A DNA stretch of 64,000 nucleotides from Streptomyces sp. NBC_00554 (GTDB lineage Bacteria > Actinomycetota > Actinomycetes > Streptomycetales > Streptomycetaceae), in NCBI RefSeq assembly GCF_041431135.1, contig NZ_CP107799.1:5642001-5706000 (forward strand). The letters run 5' to 3'. Of the stretch, positions 25,932-31,936 are shown in pieces. The position numbers and the translations under genes are program-made. The number at the start of each line of letters is the position of its first letter. Position 1 is the first letter of the stretch. The notes beneath the pieces were generated by a model. That model was given only the letters and a program-made list of their open reading frames with translations, was not told where the DNA came from and made no database searches.

Positions 25932-26135
25932 GGGTTTTTCGCCCCCTCCGCCCCTACCCGTCCCTTGCTCCTGGGGGCTGCCGCCCCCAGACCCCCGCTG
26001 TCGGCCTGGACGGCCTCGTCCTCAAACGCCGGACGGGCTGAGGGGGGTAGCCCCTCCGGCGTTTGAGGAGCGGGGGTTTGGGGGCGGAGCCCCCAAGGGA
26101 CGGGAATGGGTAGGGGCGGAGGGGGCGAAAAAACC
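25931..26135. repeat. Long inverted repeat downstream of afsK
   Basis: The left arm (from 25931, GGGGTTTTTCGCCCCCTCCG) and right arm (to about 26135) are near-complementary over more than 60 bp, with an inner hairpin around CTCAAACGCCGG...CCGGCGTTTGAG. It lies between convergent afsK and hydratase genes. It is probably a bidirectional terminator; the inner sequence is of a type I recall as dispersed in Streptomyces intergenic DNA. Confidence 0.75.
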
Positions 26136-26153
26136 ACCCCCAGCCCCGACCCG

Positions 26154-26939
26154 TCAGCGGGTCCTGAAGGCCGAGCGGCGGGCGGTGAACAGGTCCGCCT
26201 GGTGTTCGCTCGGGAGGTTGCCGAGGGAGACGAGGTACGGGGCGTGGGCGAGGGCCTGGGCACGGGCCACCTCCGTTGCGGACCACAGGGCGCGGACGGT
26301 GCCCTGGACGGCCTCGGTCGGATACGAGGCGATGACCGCGGCACACTCCACGGCCGCCGCCAACGCCCCACCGGACACGGCGAGTTCCGACACCAGCCCC
26401 ACCTCGTACGCCCGCCGCGCGGAAACCCGCTCGGCGGTCCCCATCAACGCCATCCGCGCCACCTCCCCGAACGGCATCCGCTGCGCCATGTAGATGGACT
26501 CGTACGCGCTGACCATGCCGTACGTGGTGTGCGGATCGAAGAAGGTGGCCGTCTCGTCCGCGACGACGAACTCGGACTCCCCCAGCAGATAGAAGGCACC
26601 CCCGCAGGCCATCCCGTTCACGGCGGCGATGACCGGCTTCCACAGGTCGTTCGCCTTCGGCCCGATGGCGACGAGCGGATCGTCCACCATGTAGGGGGAG
26701 TTGGGTTGCGGAACGTCGGCCCCCCGGTCGATCCCCGTGGAGAAGGCCCGCTCGCCGGCCCCGGTGATGACCAGCGCTCGTACCGAGTCGTCGAACCGGA
26801 ACTCCCGCCACGCCGAGGCGAGTTCCGCCGCCATGCCGAGATCGATCGCGTTGAGCTTCTCCGGCCGGTCGAGGGTGAGGACGGCGACCCCGGAGTCCTT
26901 GTCGATGCTGACGCGCAGACCGCCGCCGCCGCCGCTCAT
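26154..26939 (-). CDS. Enoyl-CoA hydratase/isomerase family protein
   Basis: Crotonase-fold protein of 261 aa, third gene of a thiolase/OB-fold/hydratase operon. Seen: GVAVLTLDRPEKLNAIDLGM, oxyanion segments ERAFSTGIDRGAD (63-75) and NGMACGGAFYLL (108-119). At the usual first catalytic position it has FFDPHTTYG rather than the F-x-x-P-E form, so the chemistry may differ from classical hydration. Its ATG overlaps the stop of the OB-fold gene (ATGA), showing translational coupling. The likely substrate is the CoA ester activated by the divergent FadD3-like ligase. Confidence 0.87.
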   Translation of the reverse strand: MSGGGGGLRVSIDKDSGVAVLTLDRPEKLNAIDLGMAAELASAWREFRFDDSVRALVITGAGERAFSTGIDRGADVPQPNSPYMVDDPLVAIGPKANDLWKPVIAAVNGMACGGAFYLLGESEFVVADETATFFDPHTTYGMVSAYESIYMAQRMPFGEVARMALMGTAERVSARRAYEVGLVSELAVSGGALAAAVECAAVIASYPTEAVQGTVRALWSATEVARAQALAHAPYLVSLGNLPSEHQADLFTARRSAFRTR

Positions 26940-27391
26940 GACCGCTCCAGGACCCAGCGGGGCACGGACACCCCGGCGAGGTCGGTGACCTCGGTGAACA
27001 CGGCCTGCACCCGCGCGCCGATCCGAATCCGTTCCACCGCGACGGAGTTGAGCGGCGCGCCGGGCCCGCTCACCAGATTTCCCACGAGCCGTATCCGGGG
27101 CGCCTCCGCGAGCTCCACCACGATCGCGTTGTACGGGGCCTGCGCGGCGTAGGCGGGAAGAAGCGGCGGATGCGGGACGACGTAGGACCAGACCCGCCCC
27201 CTCCCGCTCATCTTCCGCCACTCGCTCGCGAAGGAGTGGCAGTGCGGACAGCAGGGGCGGGGCGGGAAGCGGAGTTCGCCGCAGTCGGCGCAGGCCTGGA
27301 TCCGGAGTTCGCCCTGGGCGGCGTACTGCCAGAAGGGGGCGCCGTCGTCGTCGGGGACGGGGGAGAGGAGGGTGGTCTCGTCGTCGCTCAT
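26936..27391 (-). CDS. Zn-ribbon/OB-fold (DUF35) protein, thiolase partner
   Basis: DUF35-type protein of 151 aa: N-terminal helix PFWQYAAQGELRIQAC, zinc ribbon CADCGELRFPPRPCCPHC, then an OB fold (SGRGRVWSYVVPHPP through RIGARVQAVFTEV). It is encoded 6 bp after the thiolase stop and overlaps the hydratase start by 4 bp. In steroid catabolism the DUF35 domain of ChsH2 binds the thiolase-like aldolase Ltp2; the same gene pair here suggests a comparable complex (inference). Confidence 0.88.
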   Translation of the reverse strand: MSDDETTLLSPVPDDDGAPFWQYAAQGELRIQACADCGELRFPPRPCCPHCHSFASEWRKMSGRGRVWSYVVPHPPLLPAYAAQAPYNAIVVELAEAPRIRLVGNLVSGPGAPLNSVAVERIRIGARVQAVFTEVTDLAGVSVPRWVLERS

Positions 27392-27397
27392 GGTCGG

Positions 27398-28594
27398 TCA
27401 ACTCCTCAGGAGGAGAGCGGAAGTCGGTACGCCTTCACCGGCCGTGACCAGACAGGTGGCGGCCCCCGGCACCTGGGCGGTACTCGTGCCCCGCAGCTGC
27501 TTCACGCCCTCGTTGATGAGGTTGAAGCCGTGCACGTACGCCTCGGAGAGACCGCCACCCCCCGTGTTCATGGGCAGCCGCCCCCCGATCTCCAGCGCCC
27601 CGCCCTCCGTGAACCCCGCGCCCTCGCCCTTCCCGCAGAAGCCGTACCCCTCCAGGGAGAGCGGGATGAGGGGCGTGAAAGCGTCGTAGATCTGCGCGAC
27701 ATCCACATCCTCCGGCGTGAAGTCGGCGTGTTTCCACAGGTGTCGGGCGGCGGTCCAGGCAGGTCCTGTGAGGGGGTCGTCGTTCCAGTAGTTGACCATG
27801 CCGTGGTGCTGGGCGGGCAGGCCCTGGGCGGCGGAGTGGACGTACACGGGCTTGCGCCGGCAGTCCCTGGCCCGCTCGGCGGAGACGATGACGCACGCCA
27901 AAGCACCGTCCGTTTCGAGGCAGTTGTCGAAGAGGCAGAGGGGTTCGCTGATCCAGCGGGAGGTCATGTACATCTCGCGGGTGAGGGGCCGCTCGTACAT
28001 GATCGCGGCCGGGTTCTGGTTGGCGCGGTTGCGGCAGGCGAGGGCGACGTTGAAGAGGTGGTCGCGGGTCGCGCCGTACTCGTGCATGTAGCGGCGCGCG
28101 AGCATGCCGATCTCGTCGGCCGGTCTGAGGAGCCCGAAGGGGCGGGTCCACTGGGCGGGGGTGGGGAGTTGGACGGTGGTGTTCTTCCACGGGCGGGGGC
28201 CGGAGCCCCGTTTCCGTGACCGCCAGGCGACGCCGACCGTGGCCTGCCCGGTGGCGACCGCGGCGGCGAGATGCGCGACGGTGGCGCACGAACCCCCGCC
28301 GCCGTACCCGACCTTGCTGAAGAAGCTGAGATCGCCGAGTCCGACGGCCTTCGCCACCTCCACCTCGTCCGTCTCCTCCATCGTGTAGGAGGCGAGCCCG
28401 TCGACCTCCGCGGGCGCGATCCCGGCGTCGTCGAGGGCGGCGAGGATCGCACGACAGGCCAAGGTCTTCTCGGACTCGGGGAGTTGCTTGGCGAAGTCGG
28501 TCTGGCCGATCCCGACGATGGCGGTGGCGTCCTTGATCCCCGGCATGCTCCTGGGGATGGCCCTTTTCGTTGCTCTTGTCGCGGTCCTTGCCAT
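27398..28594 (-). CDS. SCP-x/Ltp2-type thiolase-like protein
   Basis: Thiolase-superfamily protein of about 398 aa, first gene of the operon. Seen: ATAIVGIGQTDFAKQLPESEKTLACRAILAALDDAGI, FSKVGYGGGGSCATVAHLAAAVATGQA, VAQIYDAFTPLIPLSLEGYGFCGKGEGAGF and LPMNTGGGGLSEAYVHGFNLINEGVKQLRG. These match the Ltp group, which performs retro-aldol or thiolytic cleavage of steroid-like acyl-CoAs in complex with a DUF35 protein. The ATG at 28594 is chosen because GGAGG lies 9 nt upstream. A regulon operator lies 32 bp before the start. Confidence 0.87.
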   Translation of the reverse strand: MARTATRATKRAIPRSMPGIKDATAIVGIGQTDFAKQLPESEKTLACRAILAALDDAGIAPAEVDGLASYTMEETDEVEVAKAVGLGDLSFFSKVGYGGGGSCATVAHLAAAVATGQATVGVAWRSRKRGSGPRPWKNTTVQLPTPAQWTRPFGLLRPADEIGMLARRYMHEYGATRDHLFNVALACRNRANQNPAAIMYERPLTREMYMTSRWISEPLCLFDNCLETDGALACVIVSAERARDCRRKPVYVHSAAQGLPAQHHGMVNYWNDDPLTGPAWTAARHLWKHADFTPEDVDVAQIYDAFTPLIPLSLEGYGFCGKGEGAGFTEGGALEIGGRLPMNTGGGGLSEAYVHGFNLINEGVKQLRGTSTAQVPGAATCLVTAGEGVPTSALLLRS

Positions 28595-28625
28595 GTGCGC
28601 GCACCTCCGCACGGAGTCCCGACTG

Positions 28626-28640
28626 CTGACAGGGCGTCAG
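28626..28640. promoter_or_regulatory. TetR-type operator, thiolase operon side
   Basis: CTGACAGGGCGTCAG, exact half-sites, in the divergent promoter upstream of the thiolase operon. Confidence 0.7.
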
Positions 28641-28652
28641 GCTACAGCTAAT

Positions 28653-28667
28653 CTGACGGTCAGTCAG
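28653..28667. promoter_or_regulatory. TetR-type operator, ligase side
   Basis: CTGACGGTCAGTCAG, exact half-sites, 31 bp before the ligase start and 27 bp centre to centre from the site at 28626. Confidence 0.72.
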
Positions 28668-28698
28668 CTAGTGCGTTTCGGGTGCAGGGAGGCGTGAG

Positions 28699-30297
28699 AT
28701 GCGCGGAGACCTGGAGTGGGGCAGCATCCCGGGACTGGTCCGGTCGGCGGCCGAACGGTACGCCGATGTCGAGGCGGTCGTCGACGGCCGTACGCGCATC
28801 TCGTACGAGGAGCTGGGCGCCCGCGTCGAACGCGCGGCGGCGGCCTGTCTCGCGAGCGGGGTGCGGCAGGGCGACCGGGTCGCGATCTGGGCCCCGAACA
28901 CCCTCGACTGGATCGTCTCCGCCCTGGGCGCGGTGTCGGCGGGGGCGGTCCTGGTCCCGCTGAACACGCGCTTCAAGGGGACGGAAGCGGCGTACATACT
29001 GGCCCGCAGCAGGGCCCGGCTGCTGTTCGTGACGGGCACCTTCCTGGGCACGTCGTACGTGGCGTCGCTGCGGCGGGCCGCGGGGGAGGGGGAGGGCACG
29101 GGCCCGCTCCCCGGCCTCCCGCACCTGGAACAGGTGGTCGTGCTCTCGGACGACGCCCCCGCCGACTTCCGTACCTGGAAGGACTTCCTCGCGGGCGGGG
29201 AGGGAGTGGCGGCGGAGGAAGTACGGGAGCGGGAGGCGGCCCTCTCCGGAAGCTCCCCCTCCGACATCGTCTTCACGTCCGGGACGACGGGCCGTCCGAA
29301 GGGTGCGGTGATCACCCACGCGCAGACGCTTCGCGCGTACGCCGTGTGGAGCGAACTGTCGGGCCTCCGCGAGGGCGACCGCTACCTGATCGTGAACCCC
29401 TTCTTCCACACCTTCGGCTACAAGGCCGGGATCGTGGCCTGCCTGATGCGCGGCGCGACGATGGTCCCGCAGCCGGTGTTCAACGTGGACACGGTCCTCG
29501 CGAACGTGGCCTCGGAACGGATATCGGTCCTCCCCGGCCCGCCCACCCTCCACCAGTCCCTGCTGGACCACCCCTCCCGGGACGCGCACGACCTCTCGGC
29601 GCTGCGGCTGGTGGTGACGGGCGCGGCGGTGGTCCCTCTGCGGCTCGTCGAGCGCCTGAAGTCGGAGCTGAAGATCGAAACGGTCCTGACGGCGTACGGG
29701 CTCTCGGAGGCGAGCGGCATCGTCACGATGTGCCGCCGGGGGGACGCCCCCACCGTCATCGCCTCCACGTCGGGGCGGGCGATCCCGGACACGGAGGTAC
29801 GGGTGGTCGGACCCTCGGGCGACCCGGTCGATGTCGGCTCCCCCGGGGAGATCCTGGTCCGCGGATTCAACGTCATGCAGGGCTACTTCGAGGACACGGA
29901 AGCGACGGCAGCCGTCCTCGGAACGGACGGCTGGCTCCGGACGGGCGACGTAGGCGTGCTGGACGCGGCCGGAAACCTCCGCATCACCGACCGCATCAAG
30001 GACATGTTCATCGTCGGCGGCTTCAACGCCTACCCCGCCGAGATCGAGCAACTCCTCGGCCTGCACCCGGACGTGGCCGACATCGCCGTGATCGGCGTAC
30101 CGGACGGCCGCCTCGGCGAGGTCGGCAAGGCGTACGTGGTCCGCCGACCGGGCTCCGTGGCCACCGGCGACGACCTGATCGCCTGGTCACGACGCGAGAT
30201 GGCGAACTACAAGGTGCCGCGGGTGGTGGAGTTCGTGGGGGAGCTGCCTCGGAATGCGAGTGGGAAGGTGGTTAAGGGGGAGTTGCGGGGGCGGTGA
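28699..30297 (+). CDS. FadD3-like acyl-CoA synthetase (AMP-forming)
   Basis: ANL-superfamily ligase of 532 aa that makes an acyl-adenylate and then the CoA thioester. Seen: TSGTTGRPKG (193-202), NPFFHTFGYKAGIVACLMRGA, VLPGPPTLHQSLLDHPSRD, LTAYGLSEASGIVTMC, GDVG and the C-terminal catalytic Lys523 in NASGKVVK. The middle motifs closely recall FadD3, the HIP-CoA ligase for the last two steroid rings in Mycobacterium and Rhodococcus (from memory). GGGAGG lies 6 nt before the ATG. It is divergent from the thiolase/OB-fold/hydratase operon with paired operators between them. Confidence 0.88.
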   Translation: MRGDLEWGSIPGLVRSAAERYADVEAVVDGRTRISYEELGARVERAAAACLASGVRQGDRVAIWAPNTLDWIVSALGAVSAGAVLVPLNTRFKGTEAAYILARSRARLLFVTGTFLGTSYVASLRRAAGEGEGTGPLPGLPHLEQVVVLSDDAPADFRTWKDFLAGGEGVAAEEVREREAALSGSSPSDIVFTSGTTGRPKGAVITHAQTLRAYAVWSELSGLREGDRYLIVNPFFHTFGYKAGIVACLMRGATMVPQPVFNVDTVLANVASERISVLPGPPTLHQSLLDHPSRDAHDLSALRLVVTGAAVVPLRLVERLKSELKIETVLTAYGLSEASGIVTMCRRGDAPTVIASTSGRAIPDTEVRVVGPSGDPVDVGSPGEILVRGFNVMQGYFEDTEATAAVLGTDGWLRTGDVGVLDAAGNLRITDRIKDMFIVGGFNAYPAEIEQLLGLHPDVADIAVIGVPDGRLGEVGKAYVVRRPGSVATGDDLIAWSRREMANYKVPRVVEFVGELPRNASGKVVKGELRGR

Positions 30298-30301
30298 GCG
30301 G

Positions 30302-30571
30302 TTATGCGGGCCAGGCCGTGACCTGGAGGATGTAGACACACTCGTGCCGGGCAATGGCCAGGTAGAGGAACATCCCGCCGGGCACGTAAGCGGTCTGTAC
30401 TCCTTCGCCGGCGCCCTGGTACGCGGTGCCGTCCAGGTAGAGGGCTTCAGCCGCTCGCGTGATTTCAGCGGCGCGCTTCTCCACTTCAGCGACAAAGGCA
30501 GGCGGTGCAGGGGTATCGCCACCGATGACGTGGGTTTCGTCCGGGTCGTACTCCCAGCGCCAACTACTCAC
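30302..30571 (-). CDS. Small protein, possible toxin of a toxin-antitoxin pair
   Basis: An 89-aa protein starting at GTG 30571: VSSWRWEYDPDETHVIGG, a helical region VEKRAAEITRAAEALY, and an all-beta end with MFLYLAIARHECVYILQVT. The short helix-then-sheet layout is reminiscent of RelE/ParE-like toxins, but key residues are not conserved enough to be sure. Its start lies inside the 3' end of the upstream DUF6247-like gene (8-bp overlap), the usual antitoxin-toxin arrangement. It converges on the ligase gene with a 4-bp gap. Confidence 0.6.
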   Translation of the reverse strand: MSSWRWEYDPDETHVIGGDTPAPPAFVAEVEKRAAEITRAAEALYLDGTAYQGAGEGVQTAYVPGGMFLYLAIARHECVYILQVTAWPA

Positions 30572-30923
30572 GGGTGAGCGACTCCCGGGTGGAGGAGTGG
30601 AGCGTGCGGATCTCGTCCATGGCGCCGCGCCACGCGGGGTCATCCTGGTCGACGGTCTGTGCCGTGTATTCCGCGACCCGGAGCCGGGCAGCCGTGGAGG
30701 GGATCCTTGCGATTTCGACCGCGACGGCCCACGTTTCCAGGAACTGCATGATCGGCCCGAGGCTGCCTGTGCCGGCCGCCAGGGCGATGGCCTCGTCCTT
30801 CTGGCGCTCCATCTCGGCCAGCCGGTGTGGAGCGACCTGGGCCAGGGCCACACGTAGGGCGCCGGGTGTTCGTTCGGGCCGGGGGATGACGGGTCCGCCG
30901 GGTTCGATGTGCTGTGCGGTCAT
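30564..30923 (-). CDS. DUF6247-like small protein, possible antitoxin
   Basis: A 119-aa acidic, helix-rich protein: Pro-rich start (EPGGPVIPRPERTPGALRVAL), a central amphipathic helix (LAEMERQKDEAIALAA), then FLETWAVAVEIARIP and DDPAWRGAMDEI. I recall this as the Streptomyces DUF6247 family, of unknown function. The ATG at 30923 is chosen (GGAAGG 6 nt upstream). It is translationally coupled to the following small gene; an antitoxin role is inferred only from gene order and size. Confidence 0.65.
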   Translation of the reverse strand: MTAQHIEPGGPVIPRPERTPGALRVALAQVAPHRLAEMERQKDEAIALAAGTGSLGPIMQFLETWAVAVEIARIPSTAARLRVAEYTAQTVDQDDPAWRGAMDEIRTLHSSTRESLTRE

Positions 30924-31125
30924 CCTCATCCTTCCCTGAGACTGCCTTTGGCCACGGTACGGCAGGTGAAGGTGGTGACGCAGGGTGTTTGACTCGTTGC
31001 ACATGCCGGTGCGGTGAGGGGCGGGTCCGTCTTCCCTCCGCCTCGACCCAGGGCTCGCCCCGCAGGGTATGGGCTGCCGGGGGCGAGGTTGGAGGAGGTC
31101 GCGGGGTCGGTGCGGCTGGACGTGG

Positions 31126-31160
31126 CGATGGGGCCGAGCTTGTTCGGCTCGGCCCCATCG
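31126..31160 (-). terminator. Hairpin after the small secreted peptide gene
   Basis: 14-bp perfect stem (CGATGGGGCCGAGC and complement) with a 7-nt loop, 14 bp beyond the peptide gene stop codon. Confidence 0.75.
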
Positions 31161-31173
31161 GTGAGATTCGGTG

Positions 31174-31320
31174 TCAGGGGGCGTGCGAGTCCAGCGGGGC
31201 CACGACGGTTTCCTGCGGGCTCACGGGCGCGTGCTGGTCGGCCAGTGCCGGGCTCGCGGCGGCGGCGGTGGCGCCGAGCACCAGGGCAATGGTTGCGACG
31301 ATCTTCTTGGTACGGGTCAT
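31174..31320 (-). CDS. Small secreted peptide with AfsS-like DxHAP motifs
   Basis: A 48-aa ORF: basic start MTRTKK, hydrophobic stretch IVATIALVLGATAAAA, predicted signal peptidase site after SPALA, and a 21-residue mature peptide that starts DQHAPVSP and ends LDSHAP. AGGAG lies 5 nt before the ATG, and a strong terminator follows the stop. The DxHAP repeats and the T/V-rich spacer mirror the DNHAP units of AfsS, encoded 180 bp upstream on the same strand. It looks like an exported relative of AfsS. Function unknown; a signalling or sensing role is speculation. Confidence 0.65.
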   Translation of the reverse strand: MTRTKKIVATIALVLGATAAAASPALADQHAPVSPQETVVAPLDSHAP

Positions 31321-31444
31321 TCCAGCTCCTGTGGGAGAGGGGACTTCCGGACGTCGAGTGACGCCGGCGGCAGAGGGGGCGATTGTTCGAGAGGGGCAAA
31401 CGATTCACGCCATGAACTGGCGTGGACCGTGCCCCGGACATGAC

Positions 31445-31483
31445 TCGGCCGCGGTGGCTCCCCCTCCGCGCCACCGCGGCCGA
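31445..31483 (-). terminator. afsS terminator
   Basis: 14-bp perfect stem (TCGGCCGCGGTGGC and complement) with an 11-nt loop, starting 22 bp after the afsS stop codon. Confidence 0.8.
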
Positions 31484-31504
31484 TCCCCGTCGGGATGAAG
31501 GTCC

Positions 31505-31732
31505 TTAGCGGTCCAGGTCCAGGGCGGGCGGCGCGGGCGCGTGGTTGTCCATCGTGACGATGACGTCGTCGGTCGGCGGCGCGGGCGCGTGGTTGTCCAT
31601 AGTGACTATCGCGTCGTCGGCAGGTGGGGTGGGCGCGTGGTTGTCCAGCGTGACGATGGTGTCGTCAGCCGGCGGCACGGGCGCGTGGTTGTCCTGGGTG
31701 GTGGCATCAGCGTTCTTCTGCTTGTCGCTCAT
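31505..31732 (-). CDS. afsS: AfsS, small sigma-like activator of antibiotic production
   Basis: 75-aa protein with four exact 16-residue repeats carrying T-x-D-N-H-A-P (DNHAP at 14-18, 30-34, 46-50 and 62-66) separated by acidic PPADD/PPTDD linkers. This repeat is the signature of AfsS (AfsR2), the small protein whose transcription is activated by phosphorylated AfsR and which stimulates secondary metabolism. The S. coelicolor protein is shorter (63 aa), so this one appears to have an extra repeat. It lies immediately downstream of afsR, with the AfsR box in the gap, and is followed by a terminator. Confidence 0.9.
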   Translation of the reverse strand: MSDKQKNADATTQDNHAPVPPADDTIVTLDNHAPTPPADDAIVTMDNHAPAPPTDDVIVTMDNHAPAPPALDLDR

Positions 31733-31896
31733 GGCTGCGAACTCCCCGCGTTCGAGTTAAGTCTGTTGGGGCCCCTGACCGGCAACTCCCCCGAGGGCTG
31801 CCGGACAGGAGCCGAATGGACTCTCACCCTAGGTGTTGAGTCCTGGTGACCCGCCTGTCCCCCGACGCAACGGATCAGTGCGCTGAGCATGCCAGC

Positions 31897-31918
31897 GGGG
31901 CATAAACAATCGATGAAC
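31897..31918 (-). promoter_or_regulatory. AfsR box in the afsS promoter
   Basis: On the minus strand, two 11-bp direct repeats, GTTCATCGATT and GTTTATGCCCC, lie between afsR and afsS. They match the PhoP/AfsR-type direct repeat layout that overlaps the -35 region of afsS in S. coelicolor. The afsS start is 165 bp downstream. Confidence 0.65.
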
Positions 31919-31936
31919 GCCCTTGAGGCGGGCGTC

